DNA from: Aquibium sp. ELW1220 | GTDB lineage: Bacteria; Pseudomonadota; Alphaproteobacteria; Rhizobiales; Rhizobiaceae | Direction: 5' to 3' | DNA length: 49,906 bases | NCBI RefSeq assembly: GCF_030398385.1 | Contig: NZ_JAOAOQ010000042.1 | Coordinates: 1-49,906, forward strand | Made by a program: the position numbers and the translations under genes | Shown: positions 9,522-18,227 of the stretch, one piece after another | Position numbering within the stretch: the stretch's first letter is position 1 | Layout of the letters: each line of letters begins with the position of its first letter | Notes under the pieces: model-generated | Database searches by the model: none | The model's input: the letters and a program-made list of their open reading frames with translations, nothing else | Told to the model about the DNA's origin: nothing

Positions 9522-10507
9522 ACGCACGCATGCTTCCGCTGATCGCGACCGTCGTGATCTTTCTCGCCGCCTATGCGGTCTGCTTCATCCAGTTCCCGGC
9601 GATCCTCTCGACCCGTGTCGTGGGCAACCTGCTCACGGACAACGCTTTCCTCGGCATCGCCGCCGTCGGCATGACCTTCGTCATCCTGTCGGGAGGCATC
9701 GACCTGTCGATCGGCTCCGTCATCGCCTTCTCCGGCGTCTTCATCGCCGTGATGCTGCGCGACACCGGCCTGCACCCGATCCCCGTCTTCGTCCTCCTGC
9801 TCGTCATCACCACGCTGTTCGGCGCCTGCATGGGCGCGACGATCAATTTTCTGGAAATGCCGCCCTTCATCGTGACCCTCGCAGGAATGTTCCTCGCCCG
9901 CGGCATGGCCTACGTGCTCTCGATCGACGCGGTACCCATCGACCACGACTTCTTCGACGTCTTGAAGGACGCGTACTGGCTCATGCCGGGCAAGGGCCGC
10001 CTGACGTTCATAGGCGGCCTGATGCTGCTGGTCTTCCTTGCAGGCATCGTCCTCGCCCATCGCACGAGGTTCGGCACCAACGTCTATGCACTTGGCGGCG
10101 GAGCGGCCACGGCCTCGCTCATGGGGGTCCCCGTCGCACGCACGACCATCGCCATCTACGCACTGTCTGGCTTTCTCGCCGGGTTGTCCGGCATCGTCTT
10201 CGCCACCTACACGTCGGCCGGATATTCGCTGGCCACCGTCGGCGTCGAACTCGACGCGATCGCCGCGGTCGTGATCGGCGGGACGCTGCTCACCGGCGGC
10301 AGCGGCTTCGTGGCCGGCACCCTCGTCGGCGTCCTCATCATGGGTCTGATCCAGACCTACATCGTCTTCGACGGCACGCTGTCGAGCTGGTGGACGAAGA
10401 TCGTTATCGGATTCTTGCTCTTTGCGTTCATTCTGCTGCAGAAGGGGCTCGTTCTGGTCTCTACCCGCGAACGCGGCACGGCGGACAGGCCCGGTCGAGG
10501 ATCGTGA
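9518..10507 (+). CDS. yjfF: Sugar ABC transporter permease YjfF
   Basis: Second CUT2 permease, 329 residues, about ten transmembrane segments. Landmarks are NAFLGIAAVGMTFVILSGGI then DLSIGSVIAFSGV, LEMPPFIVTLAGMFLARGMA, and LDAIAAVVIGGTLLTGGSG with GTLVGVLIMGLIQTYI near the end. ATG at 9518 overlaps the ytfT stop (ATGA). Its TGA overlaps the regulator's ATG by one base. It forms the transmembrane channel together with YtfT. Confidence 0.92.
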   Translation: MNARMLPLIATVVIFLAAYAVCFIQFPAILSTRVVGNLLTDNAFLGIAAVGMTFVILSGGIDLSIGSVIAFSGVFIAVMLRDTGLHPIPVFVLLLVITTLFGACMGATINFLEMPPFIVTLAGMFLARGMAYVLSIDAVPIDHDFFDVLKDAYWLMPGKGRLTFIGGLMLLVFLAGIVLAHRTRFGTNVYALGGGAATASLMGVPVARTTIAIYALSGFLAGLSGIVFATYTSAGYSLATVGVELDAIAAVVIGGTLLTGGSGFVAGTLVGVLIMGLIQTYIVFDGTLSSWWTKIVIGFLLFAFILLQKGLVLVSTRERGTADRPGRGS

Positions 10508-11250
10508 TGCTCAAGACTGCCATCTCGGGAAACATCGTTCGAAACAGCCATTCGCATGTGGTGAACGAGCTCGGCAAGGCGATCGTAGGCGGGCTCTACC
10601 CCAGCGGTAGCCTGATGCCCGGGGACGCCGAACTTGCCGACCGCTTCGCCGTCTCCCGGACGGTCCTGCGCGAGGCGATGAAGACGCTCACCGCCAAGGG
10701 TCTCGTCATTCCGCGCGCGCGGGTCGGCACCCGCGTCACGGAGCGCACCCGGTGGAACCTGTTCGACGCCGACGTCCTGACGTGGCATCTGGAAAGCGGC
10801 ATCGACGGCCAGTTCATCACGCACCTGAGCGAGATACGCCTGGCGTTCGAGCCCTATGCCGCGCGGCTTGCCGCCAGGCATGCGACGAGCCAGGACGTGG
10901 CGGCCATGGTCGAGGCCACCGAGAAGATGCGGACGGCGACCTCGATGGAGAGCTTCGCACTCGCTGACCTGGAGTTCCACCTGGCCATGCTGGCGGCCGC
11001 CAAGAACCCCTTCCTCTACTCGCTCGGCAACCTGATCGAAGCGGCGCTTGTGACGAGCTTCAAGCTCAGTTCGCCCTTCGGCGAGCCCGAACGCCACCTA
11101 CGGACGGCGATGCGCCACCGGCACATCGCAGACGCGATCGCGCAAGGCGACCCAGACGCCGCGGCAAGCGCCGTCAGCACGGTCATCATCGACGGTAAGG
11201 AACGCGTCGCCGACAGGGTCGCCACCACGTCGCTCGAGCGGCTCGGCTGA
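10507..11250 (+). CDS. GntR/FadR-family transcriptional regulator of the sugar transport operon
   Basis: Regulator of 247 residues: an N-terminal winged helix-turn-helix (residues about 15-80, with GLYPSGSLMPGDAELADRFA and SRTVLREAMKTLTAKGLV) and a C-terminal all-helical FCD effector domain (about 95-225). Metal-binding candidates of the FCD type are in EIRLAFEP, DLEFHLAMLAA and the later HRHIADAI. The start follows the yjfF stop in a TGATG overlap, so it is made with the transporter and probably controls it, as FadR-type sugar-acid regulators commonly do. The inducer is probably the imported sugar or an early product. No catabolic enzyme for the sugar lies in the window. Confidence 0.9.
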   Translation: MLKTAISGNIVRNSHSHVVNELGKAIVGGLYPSGSLMPGDAELADRFAVSRTVLREAMKTLTAKGLVIPRARVGTRVTERTRWNLFDADVLTWHLESGIDGQFITHLSEIRLAFEPYAARLAARHATSQDVAAMVEATEKMRTATSMESFALADLEFHLAMLAAAKNPFLYSLGNLIEAALVTSFKLSSPFGEPERHLRTAMRHRHIADAIAQGDPDAAASAVSTVIIDGKERVADRVATTSLERLG

Positions 11251-11252
11251 CC

Positions 11253-11277
11253 GGCCCACAAGAAGGGGCCTCTTTCT
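11253..11277 (+). terminator. Weak terminator-like hairpin after the ytf operon
   Basis: A 5-bp stem GGCCC/GGGCC (11253-11257 with 11266-11270) is followed by the pyrimidine-rich TCTTTCTC. The stem is short and the T-run is interrupted. The remainder of the gap to 11524 shows no gene. Confidence 0.35.
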
Positions 11278-11524
11278 CGCCACGCCCGAGCCCGGCCGCA
11301 AGGCTTAGGGCGCGGCTATTCCAGCGGCCATCAAGCCGACGCCCCTCCCTCGTCCCTTGCGGACGCAGCCGTCCTGCGCGGCGCCGGCACAGGAAGGAGA
11401 CCCGCACGAGCCGGCGCGACCGGTGTCCCGGCAGATCCGCGGCTGCGTTCCGGGGCCTTGACATGGCCCCGTGCCATTCGGTCCATAGTCACGTCCGAAG
11501 CAGCAAACACCCGAGGTATGGATC

Positions 11525-12919
11525 CTGGCTCCCAAATTCGGCACGAGCGGCCTTCGCGGCCTTGTCGTAGAACTCACTCCGGGCCTCGTGACGGGCTACA
11601 CCGAGGCTTTCCTTGCGGCGTGCCCCGTCGGCGCCGGGCTGTTTGTCGGCCAGGACCTGCGCGCGTCCTCGCCCCGCATCGCCGCTGACGTGATGGCGGC
11701 GGCGGTGCGCGCGGGGGTCGACGTGCGCGACTGCGGCGCGCTGCCGACGCCCGCGCTGGCGGCCGAGGCGATGTCGGCAGGCGCGGCGTCCATCATGGTC
11801 ACGGGAAGCCACATCCCGGCCGACCGCAACGGCCTCAAGTTCTACCTACCGGCAGGCGAGATCTCGAAGCGCGAGGAGGCCGCGATCGCGGCGGCATACG
11901 AGGCCGGGCGACGGCCGGCGGCCGCCTCCGGCGGCGCCATCCGCCCCTGCCCGGAAGCCGGCGACCGGTTCGTCGCGAGGTATGCCGCCGCGTTCGGGCC
12001 GACGGCCCTATCCGGGCTGCGCCTTGGCGTATACCAGCATTCGTCGGTCGCTCGTGATGCCCTGTCGGCCGTCTGCGAGGCGCTTGGAGCGACCGTCGTG
12101 GCGCTTGCGCGTTCCGGGGACTTCGTCCCGGTAGACACCGAGGCGGTGGACGCCGGCACCCGCGCGATGCTCGCCGGCTGGTGCGCGGCCGAGGGCCTGG
12201 ACGCCATCCTGTCCACCGACGGCGACGCGGACCGCCCTATGCTGGCCGACGGGACGGGCAGGGTCGTGCCCGGCGACGTGCTGGGCGTGCTCACGGCGAA
12301 GGCGCTCGGAGCCGACGCCGTCTGTACGCCGGTTTCGTCCAACTCCATGGTCAGCCTCATTCCCGGCTTCACGACGGTCCGCCTCACCCGCATCGGCTCC
12401 CCCTACGTGATAGCCGCGATGGAAGCGCTGCTCGCGGCCGACCCCGGCAGGCGCGTCGTCGGCTTCGAGGCAAACGGCGGCTTCCTGCTGGGCTACACCG
12501 CAAAGGCGCCCGCGGGCGACATCGCGCCGCTTATGACGCGCGATTCGCTCCTGCCGATGCTTGCGCCGCTCGCCGCGGCAAGATCCAAAGGACTGACGCT
12601 GGCCGGGCTCGTCGACGCCCTGCCGCCCCGCTTCACCGCGGCGGACCGGCTTGCCGGAATCCCGGCCGAAGCGGCGCTCCGGCTGCTCGACAGGCTCGCT
12701 GACCCGGCGTTCCGCGCCGGCTTCTTCGAGCCCGCCGGCCGGGAAAGCGCCCTTGACCGGACGGACGGCCTTAGGGTCCGGTTCGACGGCGGCGCGATCG
12801 TGCACCTCCGTCCGTCGGGCAACGCGCCGGAGTTCCGCGTCTACGCCGAAGCCGGGCGTCCAGGGGACGCCGCGGACCTACTGGCGCGGTTCCTGGCGAG
12901 GGTCCGCGAAGCGATCTGA
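11525..12919 (+). CDS. manB: Phosphomannomutase (alpha-D-phosphohexomutase; NoeK/ManB-like), probable CTG start
   Basis: Converts mannose-6-phosphate to mannose-1-phosphate for GDP-mannose synthesis. The four active-site loops of phosphohexomutases are visible: phosphoserine loop VTGSHIPADRNGLKFY, metal loop STDGDADRPML, sugar loop GFEANGGFLLGY and phosphate loop RPSGNAPEFRVY. The family N-terminus LAPKFGTSGLRGLV is encoded from 11525, yet the frame, open from 11489, contains no ATG, GTG or TTG before GTG 11588, which would delete the conserved KFGTSGLRG. A GAGG at 11513-11516 is eight bases before CTG 11525, which I take as the start (464 residues). An ATG at 11518 is one frame off, so a one-base insertion or sequence error is the alternative. 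Confidence 0.85.
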   Translation: MAPKFGTSGLRGLVVELTPGLVTGYTEAFLAACPVGAGLFVGQDLRASSPRIAADVMAAAVRAGVDVRDCGALPTPALAAEAMSAGAASIMVTGSHIPADRNGLKFYLPAGEISKREEAAIAAAYEAGRRPAAASGGAIRPCPEAGDRFVARYAAAFGPTALSGLRLGVYQHSSVARDALSAVCEALGATVVALARSGDFVPVDTEAVDAGTRAMLAGWCAAEGLDAILSTDGDADRPMLADGTGRVVPGDVLGVLTAKALGADAVCTPVSSNSMVSLIPGFTTVRLTRIGSPYVIAAMEALLAADPGRRVVGFEANGGFLLGYTAKAPAGDIAPLMTRDSLLPMLAPLAAARSKGLTLAGLVDALPPRFTAADRLAGIPAEAALRLLDRLADPAFRAGFFEPAGRESALDRTDGLRVRFDGGAIVHLRPSGNAPEFRVYAEAGRPGDAADLLARFLARVREAI

Positions 12920-12995
12920 CGCCTGGTTTCCGTCCTTGCGGCGGCCGGGCTTATCTGGTTTCTTGCCGGTGCATTCCGGGCGGACACAGCGATAC

Positions 12996-14429
12996 ATGAT
13001 TTATCCCACTATACTCTGCGGCGGATCAGGCACCCGTCTATGGCCGCTGTCGCGCAAGAGCTATCCCAAGCAGTTCGTCCCGCTCGTCGGCGAGGAGACG
13101 CTCTTCCAGGCGTCGGCCAGCCGGCTCGTCGGCGCGGGTTTTTCGGCGCCTGTCGTGCTGACCAATTCCGACTTCCGCTTCATCGTCACCGAACAGCTCG
13201 CGGGCGCCGGGCTTGACCCCCTTGCCGTGATCATCGAACCGGAGGGGCGCAACACCGCGCCGGCGATCCTGGCCGCCGCCCTGTTCGTCCTTGACAGGGA
13301 TCCGGGAGGGATCCTCCTCGTGTCGCCGTCTGACCACGTCATCCCCGACGCGGAAGGATTCCGTGCGACCGTCGAGCGGGGGCTCTCCGCCGTGGCGCGC
13401 GGCGAGATCGTCACCTTCGGCATCGCGCCTACCCGCGCCGAGACAGGCTACGGCTATCTCGAGCTTTCGGACAGGCACGTCGCCGGGGGGAATCCGGTCG
13501 GGCTTTCGCGTTTCGTCGAGAAGCCGGACGCGGAACGGGCCGCCTCGATGCTCTCCGCGGGAAACTACCTCTGGAATGCCGGCATTTTCCTCTTCTCGGC
13601 CTCGGACATGGTCGCCGCCTTCGAAGCCCATGCGCCCGACGTGCTTGCAGCCGTGCGCGCCGCCTTCGCCGACGCACGGTCCGACCTTGGCTTCCTCCGC
13701 CTCGCCCCCGAGCCCTGGTCGCGTGCGCGCGACATCTCGATCGACTACGCCATCATGGAGCGGGCCTCAAACCTTTCGGTCGTTCCCTATGGGGGCGCAT
13801 GGTCGGACCTGGGCGGCTGGGACGCGGTGTGGAGCGAAACGCCGCGCGACGCGATGGGCGTAGCCGCATCAGGCGCGGTAACGGCCATCGACTGCCGGTC
13901 GAGCCTGCTGCGGTCGGAGAGCGACGGCGTGGAACTGGTCGGCATCGGCCTCGAGAACGTCATCGTCGTTGCGATGAACGACGCGGTCCTTGTCGCCGAC
14001 CTCGGCCGTGCGCAGGACGTCAAGCTGGCGGTCGAGGCCCTCCGGAAGAAAGGGGCCTCACAGGCGACCGAATTGCCCAAGGACCACAGGCCGTGGGGCT
14101 GGTTCGAGTCGCTCGTCGTCGGCGACCGCTTCCAGGTCAAGCGCATCCACGTCCATCCGGGCGCCGCGCTCAGCCTGCAGAGCCACCACCACCGGTCGGA
14201 GCACTGGATCGTGGTGCAGGGGACGGCAAGGGTGACCATAGACGGCGAGGCCCGGCTCCTGACCGAAAACCAGTCCGTCTACATACCGCTCGGCGCCGTC
14301 CACCGTATGGAGAACCCAGGCAAGGTGCCGATGGTCCTCGTCGAGGTCCAGACCGGCAGCTATCTCGGGGAGGACGACATCATCAGGTACGACGACGTCT
14401 ACGCGCGGGGCCAGGGCGCGAAGGGATGA
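12996..14429 (+). CDS. manC: Mannose-1-phosphate guanylyltransferase / mannose-6-phosphate isomerase
   Basis: Bifunctional type II enzyme (477 residues) making GDP-mannose from GTP and mannose-1-phosphate, with a C-terminal isomerase cupin. The nucleotidyltransferase domain opens with PTILCGGSGTRLWPLSRKSY and PKQF, then SPSDHVI and FVEKPDAERA. The cupin near residue 385 reads VHPGAALSLQSHHHRSEHWI with metal-binding His and Glu. ATG 12996 was chosen as the first Met before the family start; the ribosome site is weak. It follows the phosphomannomutase by 76 bp in the same orientation, so the two form a GDP-mannose unit, closed by the terminator at 14667. GDP-mannose is the substrate of Gmd, encoded 24 kb away. 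Confidence 0.93.
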   Translation: MIYPTILCGGSGTRLWPLSRKSYPKQFVPLVGEETLFQASASRLVGAGFSAPVVLTNSDFRFIVTEQLAGAGLDPLAVIIEPEGRNTAPAILAAALFVLDRDPGGILLVSPSDHVIPDAEGFRATVERGLSAVARGEIVTFGIAPTRAETGYGYLELSDRHVAGGNPVGLSRFVEKPDAERAASMLSAGNYLWNAGIFLFSASDMVAAFEAHAPDVLAAVRAAFADARSDLGFLRLAPEPWSRARDISIDYAIMERASNLSVVPYGGAWSDLGGWDAVWSETPRDAMGVAASGAVTAIDCRSSLLRSESDGVELVGIGLENVIVVAMNDAVLVADLGRAQDVKLAVEALRKKGASQATELPKDHRPWGWFESLVVGDRFQVKRIHVHPGAALSLQSHHHRSEHWIVVQGTARVTIDGEARLLTENQSVYIPLGAVHRMENPGKVPMVLVEVQTGSYLGEDDIIRYDDVYARGQGAKG

Positions 14430-14666
14430 GTTTCCGCCGCCGGCGCAGCAGCCGCAGCGCTCCGCCGGCCGCCAAGATGGCTGCGGCCGTTTTCGGGGCG
14501 TTGGCTGCCCCTGCCCCGTTGTCCTGATGGAAATGCAGGAGCCCGGCGTGGCGGCGCGAACGCCCCGCGCCCGAACCATCGCGGCCTGGCTCTTCCGCTG
14601 CCGCCGGTGGCTGACCGTTACAGGTCTTCCCGGGCCGCTGATCCCGTGATCCCGCACAGGCACTGT

Positions 14667-14698
14667 CTGCCTCAGCCTTTCCGCAGGCAGTTTTTTTT
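14667..14698 (+). terminator. Rho-independent terminator after manC
   Basis: Stem CTGCCT (14667-14672) pairs with AGGCAG (14685-14690) over a 12-base loop and is followed directly by eight T residues (14691-14698). Oriented to end the manB-manC transcript. The flanking DNA from 14430 to 14926 contains no recognisable gene. Confidence 0.75.
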
Positions 14699-14926
14699 AC
14701 TCCATGCCGATACAGCACCGCGCCAGACCATTCGCTGGGCAGGCGGCAGAAAACCCCCGCCAGCGCGACGAGATGCACGTTGGCGCGGGCAAGACCGACG
14801 ACAGGGCGGCCTGGAAGCCGCCCATGTCCTTGGCCCGAGGCCTTTGGCTGCCCGGCCGGGATCCGTTCCGGCCGGGACATGTCATCGTCGCCGGAAGCGT
14901 GCCGGACCGATCGCCGGGCTACGGCG

Positions 14927-17227
14927 TCATTCCCGTTGCGCCGACTGCCGCCGCGCTTCCATGCTGAACTTCCTTGCGAACTCCGAAGGAACCTTCTCGG
15001 GTTCGGCAAGCGGTTTCAGCAGCGCCGCCGGGAGGTCGATCTCGCGGCCTGTCAGCGCGCGCATGATCGAGGCCCCGACCGCGAACGCCATGCGTGGCGG
15101 AAAGGCGTTGGCGATCTGCCGGAAGGCCTGCTGAGGGCTGCCCTTGAAGCTCCACCACTCGGGAAAGTCCTGGATCCGCGCCATCATTTCCAGCGTCAGC
15201 TTCGGATTGTGGTCCGCCGGAACGCCCGGGCCTGGCGCCTCAAGGGCCCTGCCGTTGGGGTTGACCGCGATCTTCATCCACGCCTGCCTTGATTTCTCCT
15301 GAGCGAGGTCGATGCCCTTCTTGCGCTGGCTACCGCCGATGAGGGTCGGCGCAAGGCCGTTCGCTCGCTCGCCCCACTCACCGGCGTGTTCCCACCCGTT
15401 AGCCGACATGAGGTCGAAGAGCGCCTCGCCCACCGTAGGCGCAGGTGTGCCAATGGCGACAGGCCAGCGGAAACGGTGCATGATGCCCTGCTGGAAGCCG
15501 ACAAGGACGGAACGCCGGCGCTTCTGCGGCAGGCCGAACTCAGAGCCGTCGATGACCCGCCATTCAGCGTCGTATCCGAGGCTGGCAAGCGCGGATAGGA
15601 TACGCAGCCGGTTGACGGCGTTTCCGACGTGCAAGGCCCCCGTGACGTTCTCCAGCATCACGGCCCGCGGCCTCAGCTCGCGAACGAGACGCAACGCCTC
15701 GGGAAAAAGGTCGCGTTCGTCGTTGGCGCCCAGCCGCATTCCGGCCGCCGAGAAGGACTGGCACGGAACGCCTCCGGCCAGAAGGTCGACGCCCTTGAGA
15801 TGGGATAGGTCGAGTCCGCGGAGGTCCGCGTTCAGCACGGGCCAGCTCGGCCGGTTGTGCTTGAGGGTGGCAGCGGCGTCGCCATCGATCTCGACGAGGC
15901 CGGCATGCGAGAAGCCCGCCGCGTGAAGCCCAAGCGCCTGCCCCCCGGCGCCGGCGCAGATCTCCAGGACGGTAGGCTTGTTCCGCCGGTCGAAGGGCGT
16001 CGGCTCCGGCCCAGGCTGCGTCGCCAGAGGAACCGAGCCGGCTTCACGCATGCGGTCACGGGCCTTGTCGCCGTCAGTGCAGCCGTCATAGCCGAACGCC
16101 CAGGCCAGCTGCGCCACGATGTGGGGGTCGAAGTCCATTACGGTGGTTTCCGGACGTTCGTAGCGGTGCTCGATGAACATCCTGCGCTTCGCCATCGCCC
16201 TGAGCGTGGCGAAGACCTCCGGCCAGCTCCCCGGCGACTTTCCCGAACGGGGCCGGTCAGGAACCGGCGCCTTTGCGAACTCCCTGCCGACCAGCGCCGG
16301 CAGCTCCTCGACAAGCTTTGCTGCCTTGATGGCCAGGCGATCGATCTTCTTTGGCGCCATCGTCAGCGTGTTCCCCTTCAGCATGTCGAACTCGGAGACG
16401 TCGTGAGCCGCGTTGACGACCTTTTCCAGGGAGGCAAGCCAGGCGTCCACGCCAGCGCGCGCCTTGCGGACGGCGATGTTGCGCAGGTCGCGGATGCGGG
16501 TCCTATCCAAGGCGCCTTCGGCGGCGGCTCGTTCGAGGCTGATGTCGCGCTTCAGCGCGCGCAGTTCCTTGCTCTGGAGGGAGCGGCCCGACCGGATCAT
16601 GCGCAGCGCCTCGGAGCGGACGGCTTCGTCCTGTCCGGCGAGGTCGAGCAGGACGGAAACCGCGACGCCCTTTTCGATGTACAGCTCGCGATCGGCGCCC
16701 AGGACCTTTGCCAGCCGCACGAACCGGGCGACGTCGCGACGCGGGATCTGGCATTCTGCGGCAAGGAAGGCGGAAACTTCCTTCACGGACAGCCTGGCCG
16801 TCAGTTCGGACCACTGGTCGCCGGTTCGGAACGCTTCCCTCGCCTGCTTGACGCGCCAGCGCTCCAGACGGTCCCGCGTCTCGTTCAGTTCGCGTCCGTG
16901 CCGAACCTCCATCGCCCGTGCGCGGGCTGCATCGTCAACGGGAGGCTCCTGTCCGGATACGCCCTCGGCGTCGTCAGCTGCTGTGCCGTCCGCGTGAGAA
17001 GCCTGTACGCGGGAGGCAGCCTGACGGCGCCTTCCCCGGCCACGCTGATCCTTCATCTCCTGACCGGATCGAGGCTTGGCCGATGCTCCGGTGGACCGGA
17101 GGTACGCAGGCTGCCCGGCTGCGCCGGACGCCTGACGAGCGTTAGCGGATGCCTGACGCTCGTCATGGTCAGGCGCGGCGTCGGCCTCTCGGAAGGGCTT
17201 CTCCGGCAAGCTGTCGTTCTGTGTCAT
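14927..17227 (-). CDS. Cytosine-C5 DNA methyltransferase with long N-terminal extension
   Basis: Transfers methyl from SAM to cytosine C5 in DNA. Of 766 residues the C-terminal half is the methyltransferase: motif I VLEICAGAGGQALGLHAAGF, motif IV GGVPCQSFSAAG with the catalytic Cys, motif VI VMLENVTGAL, motif VIII LPQKRRRSVLVG and motif X IANAFPPRMAFAVG. The N-terminal ~85 residues are polar and low-complexity. Residues about 90-260 are helical, with LSVKEVSAFLAAECQIPRRD and VARFVRLAKVL resembling a ParB/KorB-type helix-turn-helix, followed by charged helices. Start chosen at 17227 (AAGGGGA seven bases upstream) rather than 17245. No endonuclease gene is adjacent. Possible roles are epigenetic or self-protective methylation on a former plasmid or phage. 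The HTH assignment is inference. Confidence 0.85.
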   Translation of the reverse strand: MTQNDSLPEKPFREADAAPDHDERQASANARQASGAAGQPAYLRSTGASAKPRSGQEMKDQRGRGRRRQAASRVQASHADGTAADDAEGVSGQEPPVDDAARARAMEVRHGRELNETRDRLERWRVKQAREAFRTGDQWSELTARLSVKEVSAFLAAECQIPRRDVARFVRLAKVLGADRELYIEKGVAVSVLLDLAGQDEAVRSEALRMIRSGRSLQSKELRALKRDISLERAAAEGALDRTRIRDLRNIAVRKARAGVDAWLASLEKVVNAAHDVSEFDMLKGNTLTMAPKKIDRLAIKAAKLVEELPALVGREFAKAPVPDRPRSGKSPGSWPEVFATLRAMAKRRMFIEHRYERPETTVMDFDPHIVAQLAWAFGYDGCTDGDKARDRMREAGSVPLATQPGPEPTPFDRRNKPTVLEICAGAGGQALGLHAAGFSHAGLVEIDGDAAATLKHNRPSWPVLNADLRGLDLSHLKGVDLLAGGVPCQSFSAAGMRLGANDERDLFPEALRLVRELRPRAVMLENVTGALHVGNAVNRLRILSALASLGYDAEWRVIDGSEFGLPQKRRRSVLVGFQQGIMHRFRWPVAIGTPAPTVGEALFDLMSANGWEHAGEWGERANGLAPTLIGGSQRKKGIDLAQEKSRQAWMKIAVNPNGRALEAPGPGVPADHNPKLTLEMMARIQDFPEWWSFKGSPQQAFRQIANAFPPRMAFAVGASIMRALTGREIDLPAALLKPLAEPEKVPSEFARKFSMEARRQSAQRE

Positions 17228-17580
17228 GGCAATGTCCCCTTGCATGTCGTTCTGGTTGTGTAGACCCTATGAAATCCACTCCTGCTGAAATCTGACTGCC
17301 AATGATAAAATTCGAGCGAAACGGCGTTTTCCAGCAGCATCAGCATGTTACGCAGCGGCAAGTCTTCCCGGGAACCTGAGCGGCAAAGTAGAGTTCCACA
17401 CGAAACCTGTGGCTCGCATCGGCTACGCCGCCGGGTGTCAACAAGGAGACAGCGGTGCTCTCCAACCGTGGCGGGGGATGCTTCGGCGAGCGGACAGTTG
17501 TCGCCGCGAGTGCACTGGAACATCGCCTCCTGCCGGCAGGAGAAGCACAGAGTTGCCGCGGCATTGAGGAAATCGCGCAC
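17224..17580 (-). CDS. Hypothetical Cys-rich small protein coupled to the methyltransferase
   Basis: Frame of 118 codons starting at GTG 17580 (GAGG seven bases upstream). It is considered because its TGA overlaps the methyltransferase ATG in the coupled form ATGA. The protein begins VRDFLNAAATLCFSCRQEAM and contains a cysteine cluster C-F-S-C ... C-T-R-G-D-N-C, then a hydrophobic-aromatic segment (LMLLENAVSLEFYHWQSDF). I recognise no family. The last third lies in DNA of lower GC that could instead be the methyltransferase promoter, so the frame may be fortuitous. Confidence 0.35.
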   Translation of the reverse strand: MRDFLNAAATLCFSCRQEAMFQCTRGDNCPLAEASPATVGEHRCLLVDTRRRSRCEPQVSCGTLLCRSGSREDLPLRNMLMLLENAVSLEFYHWQSDFSRSGFHRVYTTRTTCKGTLP

Positions 17581-18227
17581 GCCGGGCCTCGCGGAAGCGG
17601 GCAGACCTTCCGGATAGCCTGCGGATGAGGAGGATGCCCTGGGCCGCTCTGATCACGTTGCACAAGCCCGGCTGGCGCGCCCGGCGGGATGCCCACGGCA
17701 TGCTTCCAGCGCATTGCCGACCCTCGCCGCGCCCAGCATTCTGCGCGGTGGTATTCCGAGGGAGGCGCCGGCTTGCAGCCTCGGCGCATCCCCTCCGGGG
17801 GCCCCGGCTTTCTTCCCGGAGCAATGCAAGTCGGCCTTGGCGGTCGGCAGGCTGCTGATGACGCGATGGACGCTGGCCATAGTCTGTCGCGGCTGCACCA
17901 CCGCTGACCGCCGGGAGCCTGCCGGCGTCCAACGCCGATCGCAAAGGCCTTCGCCATGGGGCGCCCGCACGAACCCGAGCATTGGAGCGGACGGTGTCGA
18001 GCCGGAAGACCCATACCGCGAGCACACCGAAGTCGCTGAGGGGACCCCGCAGCCCTTTCAGCCGAAGAGACCCGCCCGCTGCTGCAGGCATATCGCAGCT
18101 GCGGGCCTGGCTCTTGATCAGAAGTCGCCTTGGACGACCTGACGCGGCTGGCCTTCAGGCGCCATCCGGTGGCGATGCGCCGGAAACCCCGGACGGTAGC
18201 GCCTTCGGGGCAGGAAGACGGCAGCTT
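17581..18227. other. 650 bp between the two methyltransferases, no gene recognised
   Basis: Long open frames exist on both strands but read as Arg/Pro/Ala-rich low-complexity translations, as expected of non-coding GC-rich DNA. No ribosome site, family motif or repeat was seen. A small regulatory or very-short-patch-repair gene would be expected in some solitary methyltransferase loci, but none is visible. Confidence 0.35.

Noticed and set aside
6904-9527. Minus-strand frames of 461 and 383 codons opposite ytfR and ytfT
   Set aside because: Rich in Asp/Arg/Gln low-complexity stretches typical of antisense translations of GC-rich genes; no ribosome site or motif.
15857-17263. Plus-strand frame of 468 codons opposite the first methyltransferase
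   Set aside because: The minus strand carries all C5 methyltransferase motifs; the plus frame has none.
17340-18091. Three overlapping minus-strand frames of 124-224 codons between the methyltransferases
   Set aside because: Arg/Pro/Ser-rich in all frames, no start signals, mutually exclusive; only the 17224-17580 frame has a supporting feature, its ATGA overlap.
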